From: Simmondsia chinensis
Taxonomy: Eukaryota > Streptophyta > Magnoliopsida > Caryophyllales > Simmondsiaceae
Direction of reading: 5' to 3'
DNA length: 64,000 nt
Assembly (NCBI GenBank): GCA_018398585.1
Contig: JAGTTD010000015.1
Coordinates: 6,701,001-6,765,000, forward strand
Under the pieces are notes generated by a model. It ran no database searches. It saw only the letters and a program-made list of their open reading frames with translations, and was not told the origin of the DNA. Made by a program: the position numbers and the translations under genes. Of the stretch, positions 1 through 9,078 are shown in pieces. Each line of letters opens with the position of its first letter. The first letter of the stretch is position 1.

Positions 1-640
1 TATTGCACACGGTTTTGAAATTTATCCAATACCTTTAAATTTAAACATTTATCATGTTCGCATTTTAGTATATCCAATAAAACATTTTGAGATTTGCAGA
101 TTTAATCACCTACATGATCGACACTAAAATCTGATGTATTTTTGTCTGAATTCAACCAATTTTCAATAAAAAATAGTAATACAATACATGATTAAGATTC
201 AATTATTTTAGTGAAGGTTTAACAGATCATAATAAAAATTCACCAAACTCTAATAGAATATCAATATATTGTCAAAATTATAAATCATCAATATTTATTA
301 GCAAAAGAAAATCATGAGAATCTAACAAATGCCATATATATATTACAGTAATCATGGTAGAAGATACTTAATTGATAGCACTTTTAAAATTTGGATTATC
401 TGATTGATATATTTCTTTAGTTTTAAGATATTTCGTTGCTTAGATTGAAACGCGAGGAAATAAAATCCTATAATAATAAATGCTTTCTTGTTATAGTTAC
501 AAAGTTGAATGACCTTCAATTCCATGTCGACGAAGCAAATAGCCAAATTCAACACCATAACACGGTCATAATCTTTGAAACAAAATAATAATTTTTTATT
601 ATGAAATTTCGATGCCCCTTCCATGCTTTCTTTGCCTGAA
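1..640. other. 5' flank of BBE-like gene 1
   Basis: AT-rich DNA with no gene. From about 480 onward it resembles the flank of BBE-like gene 2 (about 53150), so the duplicated segment includes the proximal promoter. The first 350 bases contain phrases such as statements of low-complexity AT sequence recalling the TIR element family at 51655-52240, but too decayed to delimit. Confidence 0.5.
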
Positions 641-644
641 CCAT

Positions 645-653
645 TATATATAA
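645..653 (+). promoter_or_regulatory. Putative TATA box of BBE-like gene 1
   Basis: TATATATAA lies 77-85 bases before the ATG at 730 and only 5 bases before the in-frame ATG at 658. A TATA box normally sets transcription start about 30 bases downstream, so the 658 ATG would probably not be in the mRNA. BBE-like gene 2 has TATAAATA at the equivalent place. Confidence 0.55.
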
Positions 654-729
654 CAAGATGAGCCCAAGCAAATGTCATTCGTTCTTACTTAACCATATAT
701 CAACACCAAAACAAAAGCAAAAGAAAAGC

Positions 730-2337
730 ATGGTGCATTCAAGCACTTCCTCAATGTCTCTTTCATGGCTGCTCCTCTTATTTCTCTCCCTATATGCTTC
801 TTGTGCGTCCACTTACTCCATCCAAGATAACTTTCTACAATGCCTTGGCTCAAAAACCGAGCAAACCACCACCTCTTTCCCGACATACTACACCCCTAAT
901 AACTCCTCATTCTTATCAGTTTTGGGATCCACGGCACAGAACCTCAGGTACTTGTTACCGTCTGTTCGAAAGCCTGTGTTGATCATGATGCCAACAGAGG
1001 ATTCCCATGTTCAGGCCACTGTTATATGTGCCAAGCAGCTTGATATCCAACTAAGGGTGCGTAGTGGGGGCCATGACTTTGAGGGTGTGTCCTTTGCATC
1101 TGAGATGACACAACCCTTCATCCTTGTTGACATGGCTAAACTCCGGACAATCACTGTTGACATAGATGATAATAGCACTTGGGTTGAAACGGGAGCAACC
1201 CTTGGTGAGCTCTACTACCGAATCTCGGAGAAGAGTAGGGTCCATGGCTTCCCAGCTGGGTATTGCCCTACTGTGGGTGTGGGTGGACACATCACAGGGG
1301 GGGGCTATGGGGATTTGATGAGGAAGTATGGCCTCGCAGTTGACAATGTCCTTGATGTCCGAATGGTTGACGCTAATGGTAGGGTTCTAAATAGGGAGCT
1401 AATGGGGGAGGATTTGTTTTGGGCTCTTAGAGGAGGTGGGGGCGGGAACTTTGGTGTCATCATGGCTTGGAAGGTTAAGCTAGTTCTAGTACCAACAACT
1501 GTTACTGTTTTCACTGTTGGGAAGACCTTAGAACAAGACTTCACAAGGATACTCTATAAATGGCAACAAGTAGCTGATAAGATTGACGAGAATCTCTTCA
1601 TCAGAGTCGAAATAACGCCTTCAACACTTCAAAATGGAAACAGGACTTTGCTAGGTTCTTTCAGTGCCTTGTTCTTAGGCCGAGTAACTGACCTTATTCA
1701 AATAATGGATAGGAGCTTTCCTGAACTCGGGCTAAGTGAAAAGAATTGCAAAGAGATGAGCTGGATTGAAGCAGCAGTCTATATTGCTGGATACACAAAC
1801 GGCACAAAACCTGAGATTCTCCTCCATGCCAAATCGGTGAGTAGGGCCTACTTTAAGATAAAGGCAGATTATGTTAAGGACCCCATCCCAGAGAGTGGGT
1901 TGGAAGGACTGTGGGCAAGATTAATGGAAGTGGAAAATCCACAACTAGAGTTGAGTCCTTACGGTGGAATGATGAGTCAAATACCAGAATCAGCGACAGC
2001 TTTTCCACATAGAAATGGCGTAAAATTTCAAATTCAATATATTGTATCTTGGCCAGATGGAAAGAAAGGCGAGAGCAAGCACATTGAATGGATTAGGAGA
2101 CTCCATGGCTACATGACCCCTTATGTGTCCATGTTCCCCAGGGAACAGTATGTTAATTTTCGAGATTTTGACCTTGGGATGGACAAAGATGATAAAGATA
2201 GCTTTATAAAAGCAAGTGGCTGGGGATACAAGTACTATAAGGCTAATTATATTAAGCTAGTGAAAATGAAGACGAAGGTCGATCCCCAAAACTTCTTCAA
2301 GAATGAGCAGAGCATTCCAACCCTTCCGTTTGCCTGA
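730..2337 (+). CDS. Berberine-bridge-enzyme-like FAD-linked oxidoreductase, copy 1
   Basis: Single-exon gene, 535 residues, normal for plant BBE-like (reticuline oxidase-like) proteins. A hydrophobic signal peptide covers residues ~10-28, so the protein is probably secreted, with several N-glycosylation sequons (NNSS ~57, NRT 304, NGT 357). The FAD domain has RSGGHDFEG with His115 and GYCPTVGVGGH with Cys179, the two flavin-linking residues of the family. Val182 is the small gatekeeper associated with O2 reactivity. The C-terminal BBE domain ends NFFKNEQSIP. Compared with Arabidopsis BBE-like 15, Tyr193 and Gln436 (its Gln438) are kept, but Tyr117 is Phe, Lys436 is Gln434, and Tyr479 is Phe477. 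The start at 730 is preferred over the in-frame ATG at 658 because it matches copy 2 and sits sensibly after the TATA box. The stop comes at codon 536 where copy 2 reads on for 13 residues. Substrate unknown; a carbohydrate, alcohol or specialised metabolite is possible. The family is certain, the substrate not. Confidence 0.93.
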   Translation: MVHSSTSSMSLSWLLLLFLSLYASCASTYSIQDNFLQCLGSKTEQTTTSFPTYYTPNNSSFLSVLGSTAQNLRYLLPSVRKPVLIMMPTEDSHVQATVICAKQLDIQLRVRSGGHDFEGVSFASEMTQPFILVDMAKLRTITVDIDDNSTWVETGATLGELYYRISEKSRVHGFPAGYCPTVGVGGHITGGGYGDLMRKYGLAVDNVLDVRMVDANGRVLNRELMGEDLFWALRGGGGGNFGVIMAWKVKLVLVPTTVTVFTVGKTLEQDFTRILYKWQQVADKIDENLFIRVEITPSTLQNGNRTLLGSFSALFLGRVTDLIQIMDRSFPELGLSEKNCKEMSWIEAAVYIAGYTNGTKPEILLHAKSVSRAYFKIKADYVKDPIPESGLEGLWARLMEVENPQLELSPYGGMMSQIPESATAFPHRNGVKFQIQYIVSWPDGKKGESKHIEWIRRLHGYMTPYVSMFPREQYVNFRDFDLGMDKDDKDSFIKASGWGYKYYKANYIKLVKMKTKVDPQNFFKNEQSIPTLPFA

Positions 2338-2480
2338 AGCGGAAAGGAGGTCCAAGGAGAAACATCCAATCATTGATTCACGAGGTTCTCGGGTCGGTCT
2401 CTATAGTAGACATTCATTCATTCATTATGTATTTAAAAAGAAATAATAAGATTGTAACAATGATATTGTTTGTAGATTGT

Positions 2481-2675
2481 TTGTTAGATCTTGATACAAC
2501 AACAACAACAGTCCCAGTGCCTTGCGGCTCCCGCATAAGGCAGGGTCGGGGGGGGGGGGGGGGGGGGGGGGGGTGATGTACGCAGCCTTATCCCTTCCGG
2601 CAGGAAAGGAGACTGTTTCCGGGGACCTCCAACCTGAAGTGGTTGAGTTCCTGCAGATAATTGTTAGATCTTGAT
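2481..2675 (-). mobile_element. Au SINE with 15-bp target duplication
   Basis: Body 2496-2660 matches the Au SINE pattern (CAA repeats at the left are its TTG-repeat 3' tail on the minus strand; internal GTACGCAGCCTTA and GACTGTTTCC phrases). Perfect target duplications TTGTTAGATCTTGAT flank it at 2481-2495 and 2661-2675. BBE-like gene 2 shows an empty site (about 55100), so this insertion followed the gene duplication. Confidence 0.85.
2548..2573 (+). repeat. G26 homopolymer inside the Au SINE
   Basis: Twenty-six consecutive G where other copies read GGGTCTGGGGAGGG-like sequence. Either a real expansion with G-quadruplex potential or a sequencing/assembly length error. Confidence 0.95.
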
Positions 2676-3058
2676 CAAATATATAAATAAAAAATCATTT
2701 AGATGTGTTGTTGGAATTTTGTAAATAGAAGAAACATATTTACAACCTTTTTCTCTTTTTTTGAAGCCAATTATTCTTTGGTGAATTCCGAAATTAGAGA
2801 ACTCTTTTCTTGTAAAAAAACCGTAAAGGTGATTAAGTTAATAAATTAAACTTAAAATCATCGATCAACGAGTTGTTTTGTACATCATCAAGGCACAACA
2901 TCACTAAATCTAAGACCTGACTACAACATGCTAACTCCTATAACAGGTAGCACTAGTAAACAAAAGATAATGAACAGATAGCAAACTGAAAGAATGATAA
3001 GAAGATAATGTAAATTACTAGTTTGAGGTTTGAACAGGTGCAAACCAACTGACCGCCG

Positions 3059-3169
3059 TGACTGAGCTGCTTTAGAAGAAGGTAGAGAACCGAAAACGTT
3101 GTCCCAACGCCACGAAGTAATGCGAAGGCCCTTATTTTTTATCCGAAAGTGATGATTCAATTGCTGTAT
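3059..3169 (-). pseudogene. Orphan last exon of fatty acid 2-hydroxylase
   Basis: On the minus strand, an acceptor (CTGCCACAG) at 3170-3171 precedes sequence equivalent to exon 6 of the intact FAH gene at 55485-55595. It keeps LNHHFRI and WDNVFGSLPSSKAAQ, but the exon's first three codons KYH read IQQ, GFGITSSLWD reads GLRITSWRWD, and the normal stop after AAQ is lost. No exon 1-5 sequence lies to its right; the FAH homology stops near 3520 in what was intron 5. It is a fragment carried by the BBE duplication, not a gene. Confidence 0.88.
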
Positions 3170-4139
3170 CTGTGGCAGTGACATACATACCCGTGAAATC
3201 CTTGCTCAGACAGGATAGTTTATATGAGTAACTAAAAAAGATATCACTAACATATGCATAAGTGATTATATAATCATAAGTTAATAACCACAATCACCAA
3301 AGACATTCCATGGTGACCCTTGGAAATTGCAGTGATCTTAATTACCTTCAATATCTGTTTAAATATGTTCTCTAAATTATCATTTAAAGATCCACTTTAT
3401 TGTGAGATTACTGAAATTACGAAATCAGATAAAGATTGTTAAGTAATGAAATTTGAGCAAGCCGAGTGCATTTGGCTGTTATATATCGATAATGACATCT
3501 ATAATAAAGTTCTAGGGATTGTATAGTCGAAACACAATATTTGATGAATTGAAAAATATTTGATTATCTTCTAAATTTATAATATTATTACTATAATTAA
3601 CTAAAATAATTATTTTGTGTAAATATCATAAAATTCTCTTATCTTTTGCCCAAAAACATAAAGCTTCAATATTTTGTCTAAAAACATAAAACCTTTATCT
3701 TTTTTTTATAAAAGTAGATAATCCCTTATCTTTAATTTGATACATTTTTTTTAATTTTAAATTTATTTATGTGATTTTTACTAAAGTTAAAAGAATATTA
3801 TTATATTTTTTTTAATTTTCCAATTTTTTTTTTCATAATTTGTTTTTAAATTTTAAATTTTGTACATATGTTTAAATTTTAAATTTATTAATGTCTAAGG
3901 GATAAGTTATGTTTAATAACAAAGTTTGGGGGGTAAGCTATGTATATTGTTAGGATTATATCTCAAATTACTTGTTTTAAGTTTATGGGTTGCCGTGAGG
4001 TCACCGATCGATTGGGGAGGGAAGCCTGATCGATCGGGTGATTTAAGTAAATTTTTGGGATTTTGGGCCGTAAGAGGGCCGATCGATCGGCCCGGTTCAA
4101 ATTGGTATCAAAGCCCTGTCTATTTCGATTTGACACTGT

Positions 4140-5825
4140 GACATCCGCAATTAGATCCGAAGTTGAGAAGTTTGGTGGTCAAGGGAGCTTCAGTTTATGG
4201 CATGTTCGCGTTAAGGGCCTCTTGACTCAGAGTGGCTTGAAGAAAGCTTTAGATGGGAAAGAGAAGAAACCAGAGAATATGACAGAAGCACAATGGGAGG
4301 AGTTAGATGAGAAGGCACTTACGGCAATTCAGATGTGTCTTACCGATGACGTTTTGACAGAAGTTCTGGAAGTGAAGACCGCTAAGGAGTTGTGGGAGAA
4401 ATTGCAGGATACGTTCTGTTCAAGTCTGTCTCCAACAAACTCGCAGTTAAGTGTCAGTTGTTCATGTTTCGTATGTCAGAAGGTGCGTCACTTAATATTC
4501 ACGTCAATGAATTTAATTCAATTATTCAAGATTTGAAAGAATTGGCTGATGTTCCTAAGGATGAAGATCGGGCAATGTTGTTGTTATGTTATCTCTCTGC
4601 TTCATATAAGGGTTTTGTTGAAAGCATGATTTATGGTGGTAGACAAACCATATCTATTGATGAAGTTAAGATAAACCTACTGAGTAAAGAACGAGTAGAT
4701 AGAGAATTATCTGATTCTGTTTATAACTCAGGTAGTGGTTTATTTGTGAGGCGGAGAATTGAGTATGATCATAGTGGAAACAAGTCCAAGTCTAGGCATC
4801 AAGACCTAACCTGTAACTACTGTCATAAAAAAGGGCACATTAAAAAAGACTGTTATAAGCTTAAGAGAAAACTTGAAGTAGATAATAGGCCTGACCAGAG
4901 ATCCATAGTAGCTAGTGTTGTGGATGGTGAGAATGAAGATCTTCTACTGTATGTGTCTGAACCTCAGTCCAATTTGAAAGATAGTTGGATTTTGGATACG
5001 GGTTGCTCCTATCATGTTTGTCCCAATTGGGATTGGTTTTCCGCGTATGAATCAGTTCGAAGTGGAGTTGCTTTGATTGGTAATGATACTCCATGCAAAG
5101 TTCTAGGTATAAGAACAATTCGTTTTAGGACATTTGATGGCACTATCAGGGTTTTGAGCGATGTTTGCCATGTTCCTGATTTGAAGAAGAATTTCATCTC
5201 TTTAGGTACTCTTGAGTTTAAAGGGTACAGTTACACAGTTGAAGGTGGAGTTTTGAGGGTCGTTAAGGGTGCATTGACAGTTATGAAGGGCAGAAGGTTA
5301 GGTACTCTGTAGGAGCTTGTCGGTTCCACAGTTGTCAGATCTGTTGCAGCATCTTCATCATCCTTGTTGTTGACAGAACCAGAGATCACAAATTCAAGAC
5401 GTTTGAGATTGGATCATTCAGGTGATAGGGGTCTATCTGAGCACAGTGTGAGGGGCTCTTTGTGTGGTCAGTCTACAGGACTGATAGTTTGTGAACATGG
5501 GCTTTATGGGAAGCAAAAAGGGTTTTGCTTCAAACAATTCCTGACGAGTAGACTTATCACATTTGATGAGTCTTCATTGCTATCTCCACAGAAGATGTCA
5601 TCAGTTGGTTGTGATTCAGGTCAGGTGAGTAAGTCAGAGGGAGTTCAGTTGAGTAACACAGTTCGGCAGCAAGTGGCTGTTTCAGATAATGTGTCAAGAG
5701 CCAATTCAGAGAAGAAGAAGATTGGCATTGCTTATAACCTCTCAGATATGTTCAATCAGTTACTACCTAACAGGAAGTTCAAACTCCGCTCGGACTCGGT
5801 TAGGTTTCATATTTTCTCAAGTTAA
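4140..5825 (+). pseudogene. Copia gag-protease remnant of the small element
   Basis: A copia gag region (LWHVRVKGLL ... ALTAIQMCL) opens at about 4140 and shifts frame near 4420. The second frame to 5312 has a zinc knuckle CNYCHKKGHIKKDC near 4819-4860 and the protease motif WILDTGCSYH near 4986. After a stop at 5312, an in-frame stretch from 5364 to 5825 retains pieces of the pre-integrase region (HSVRGSLCGQ ... HGLYGKQKGF) and then jumps to sequence normally found after the integrase. The polyprotein therefore carries one frameshift and a deletion of integrase-RT-RNase H, and cannot support its own transposition. Confidence 0.8.
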
Positions 5826-5902
5826 GCCCCGTGTGTGGGGTGTTTAGTGGAGAAGGTGGAGGAAATTCTTTTATGTATGTAATTTGAGCCAAGGTGGGGA
5901 TT

Positions 5903-6150
5903 TGTTAGGATTATGTCTCAAATTACTTGTTTTAAGTTTATGGGTTGCCGTGAGGTCACCGATCGATAGGGAGGGAAGCCCGATCGATCGGGTGATTTAA
6001 GTAGATTTTTGGGATTTTGGGCCGTAAGAGGGCCGATCGATCGGCCCTCTTACGGCCCAAAATCCCGAAAATTACTTAAATCACCCGATCGATCGGTGAC
6101 CTCACGGCAACCCATAAACTTGAAACAAGTAATTTGAGACATAATCCTAA
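5903..6150. repeat. Large palindrome made of two inverted LTR copies
   Basis: The right LTR meets an inverted copy of itself at the self-complementary core GGCCGATCGATCGGCC (6031-6046). The left arm is about 134 bases and the right arm about 112. The right arm lacks about 21 bases that lie between two CGATCGG repeats, and otherwise pairs almost perfectly. Confidence 0.9.
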
Positions 6151-6827
6151 TATATAATAACATAGTTCAAGGACCATCTTTTTAAACTGAAAATGTAGGC
6201 GGTATGTTATGTTTAATTGCACAATTCAGAGGGTGTGTTGTGTGTAATAACAAAGTTCTGAGGCTATTTTATTAAATTAAAAGTGTAGAGGTGTGTTATG
6301 TTTAATTATAAAATTCAATGGATCTTTCTATATTTTGCCCAATTCTTTTCAAGGACAGATTCTTCCAAGGGGATGCGTGCATGATAGGCTTGGATAGGCA
6401 GAATTTGATTTAAAGTAGAATTACTTCTTTTGATTTAATGTAGGATTAATTTTTTAAAGTTGGATTATTATTAAGAGTATGGTTTTTTTATGCCTATAAA
6501 TAGGGTCATTAGATTATAGTTTTAGAAAGTGTTTGATGAATTGAAATAATTTGATGAGTTAATATTATAAGTTGATCTTTGTAATTTTATCTTAAAAGAG
6601 GTCAATAACATTATATAGTTACTCTTTAGGTTATTTCACGGGTATTCACAAAAGTAACGAGTTTTAGTCGATCCCTTTCAATCTAACTTTGTTGGGTACA
6701 AATAAAGGGTTAAAGGGCTCCATCATCACGTGTTGTTGAGGCTTGAAGCGGCAAGTCGGATATTTGCATCATTTTCCATTGATAATATGTGATAATGGTT
6801 TCTGTAATAATAAAGTGGTAGGAACAT

Positions 6828-7018
6828 GATGAAAAATCACATGCCCATTAGGGCGTTGGCATAGTGGTTTGTAACGCCAGTACTCATTCGGGAGGTCCTG
6901 GGTTCGATTCCCACTTGCCTTGAAAGTGGGCCTCTTAATTGAGGCATTTAAGGTATTTACATCTCCCCCCTCTCCCGGTTTTTACCATGTTTAAAAAAAA
7001 AAGGATGAAAAATCACAT
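6828..7018 (+). mobile_element. tRNA-derived SINE with 15-bp target duplication
   Basis: Body 6843-7003. Pol III-type A box (TGGCATAGTGGT, 6857-6868) and B box (GGTTCGATTCC, 6901-6911) are followed by a pyrimidine-rich 3' part and an A tail. Target duplications GATGAAAAATCACAT lie at 6828-6842 and 7004-7018. The second copy of the host block (about 34625) has the empty site. It is not a tRNA gene: no full cloverleaf and it carries an A tail. Confidence 0.87.
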
Positions 7019-7945
7019 ACTTAAACAAACCAAGCCTTAAATAAATCATTTTATCATCATTTTTTATCAACAGAACTAACGTGACAGTTGCTTTTTTATT
7101 AATGACACAATAAAATAACAAAAGTACCATTTAGTATTCTTATTCTGACTTTATAAAAAGGCGACTATCTATTTTTATTTAATTTGTTTAAAAATATGGT
7201 TGCAAAGGGCATTTTTGTCATTTTATTATAGTATTAATAAAAAATAAATGACATGTCAGTTTTGTGGATGGAAAATGACATCATCATGTCAGAGAGGGAC
7301 TTTTTTATTAATACAACAGTAACTTAAGTGATGTTTTATTAATTCAAAAGGATCATGATTATTTTTATTTTTTAAAAAAATCATAGTACTAAAATATAAT
7401 AACCCTAATTTTTATATTTGGAGGATTTTTCAAATAAGACTGACCCCGTAACCGTGGTGTAGCGTGGCGCATTGGTATTTTAATGAACATGGGTTTTGCA
7501 TGGTGGTCAATTTTGGCATTCTATGTTTAACATGGGCCAATTTTGTTGATTAATTAAAACATAGACCAATTTTGTTGATTAATTAATCTCAAATATTATT
7601 ATTATTATACTTAAATACCAAAATTAATGGAAAAATCATGACCTAAAATACTTAAAACCGAAGTTTGAAGGTCTTTGAAAGAAAAAAGAACTTTACAATA
7701 ACAGTATAATAAGGTCCGACTTAATGTTTGTACCTTCATCTGTAGTGAGCCGAATTTCCATACATGGAGATCACCACTTCTTTCCATAATGTATATTACC
7801 TTGAACCAAATACCTCAACCACCATTTAAAAAGTAATCCCACATTTTTCAAAAATGGACCTTGTACTCCAAGCCTGCCCATATAAACAACAACAATAAAC
7901 CAGGTGCCACAAGGGCTCTTGCCTGAGCGGATCTGGGGAGATGAG

Positions 7946-9040
7946 TGTTAAAAAAATGATACAAGCTAAACTTAAAGGGTTACGCGAAAATTATATTGGA
8001 AAAATGATAGAGCGACATCCCACATAAAAAAAAGAGGGGAGGTTGTTTGAGTTTAAATATATATGTGTAAGCCCTTCACTTGAATTGAGTTATGGATGAG
8101 AGAGTAGTGGGGTCCACACGCACGCTGCCCACCCCACCGTGGTCGGGCGAGGGTATGGGTGATTTATTTTTCTTAAGGGTACATCTATTTTTCGGAATAT
8201 TAATTACAAAAGCGGTTACTATTCATTTATACCCGTTGCCTGTTGAAGACCCATTACAAGCTGTTAATTACATTCACTTCATCTGTTTATAGCTGTTCAC
8301 ATTCATATCCCCAGCCGTTTATATTAACGTTGACATTCACTGTGCTTAGTATAAATTTAGTTCTTTGTGAAGAAGCAAAATATACAATACCAAACAACTT
8401 CTTCTTCCACTCTTTTCCAACCTGCGCTGCTTCCTTTTTTTTTATTTTTAGTTCTGTTCTCTCCAAAAATACTTGGGCAAAGTTCTCGCTCTCTCCTACT
8501 CGACTTCTAACGAGTGCACGTTAAAGGTCGGACCGTGTTAATCCTGGAAGACGGCCTCCGATACTACTGTTTGCACCGAAGCAGCGGCGAAATCGTCTTT
8601 TAGGACAGTGGTATTTTCCCACAGCACGATATCTTCGGTATCATATTCAATCTCTCTAGCTTTTCGTGTTATTTGAGTGATGTATTTAGATATTATTTCG
8701 CTGCAACGTCTCAGAATTTTCTACTGCGTTTTGTCACTTTTTGCAGTAATTTTTCCTGCAATTTTTCACTGCGTTTTTACTAAATTTGCCACTGCACATT
8801 TCACTGGTTTTTACCAAGTTATTTTACTGCAATTTATAGTATAATTTTACAATAGAAAATAGATTTTATTTTACAGTAGTCAACCGTAAGTTTGCTGTAT
8901 TTATTTGTATTTTTTGTTGTATTTTTCTGCATTATTCTCCCAGTATTTTTACTGTATTTTAACAGTATCTTCACTATATTTTCGGTGTAATTTTGCTATA
9001 TTTTCACTGCGGTTGTACTGTTTTTACTATTTTTTCAGCA
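7946..9040 (+). repeat. 5' LTR of the copia element
   Basis: 1095 bp, with a TATA-like site GTATAAATTTAG near 8349. About 250 bases (roughly 8190-8440, including this TATA) are absent from the 3' LTR. The distal half is an irregular succession of TTTT-CTGCA/CTGTA phrases. Confidence 0.85.
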
Positions 9041-9078
9041 ATCTAAAAGACGATTTATTTCACGTAGTTATATTTAAA

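Larger units (their letters stand above)
3948..6150 (+). mobile_element. Small internally deleted Ty1/copia element
   Basis: The left LTR is 3948-4099 (152 bp, starts TGTTAGGATT), followed by a primer-binding site TGGTATCAAAGCC at 4103 resembling the initiator Met-tRNA complement. Gag and protease fragments occupy 4140-5312 and a collapsed remnant runs to 5825. A purine tract (AAGGTGGGGA, 5891) precedes the right LTR at 5903, which runs into an inverted partial LTR ending at 6150. The empty site is visible in the second block copy near 33835. About 2.2 kb against 4-6 kb for complete relatives; integrase, reverse transcriptase and RNase H are missing. Confidence 0.82.
3525..7880 (+). repeat. 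AT-rich duplicated block, copy 1 (interrupted)
   Basis: Outside its insertions (copia 3948-6150, SINE 6843-7003) this sequence is collinear with 33460-34690 and then 41830-42310. Shared landmarks include a run starting ATTATCTTCTAAATTTA, a CCTATAAATAGGG TATA-like site (6493; 34242), and the phrase CAAATAAGACTG before a CCGTGG region (7430; 42216). No coding capacity seen. It may be the remains of a large non-autonomous transposable element. Confidence 0.7.

Noticed and set aside
658..729. In-frame upstream ATG that would extend BBE-like protein 1 by 24 residues
   Set aside because: It lies 5 bases after the TATA-like box, puts a charged Lys/Gln-rich stretch before the signal peptide, and has no counterpart in copy 2.
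3059..3184. Functional second FAH gene on the left
   Set aside because: Only exon 6 remains, with altered conserved residues and no stop; exons 1-5 are absent from the adjacent sequence.
6843..6915. Possible tRNA gene (A and B boxes)
   Set aside because: No complete cloverleaf; followed by a pyrimidine-rich body, A tail and target duplications, so it is a SINE.
7441..7550. Inverted arms at 7600-7680 and 14760-14830 as ends of the copia insertion
   Set aside because: They lie outside the SINE and outside the ATG AG target duplications, so they belong to the older host block, not to the copia element.
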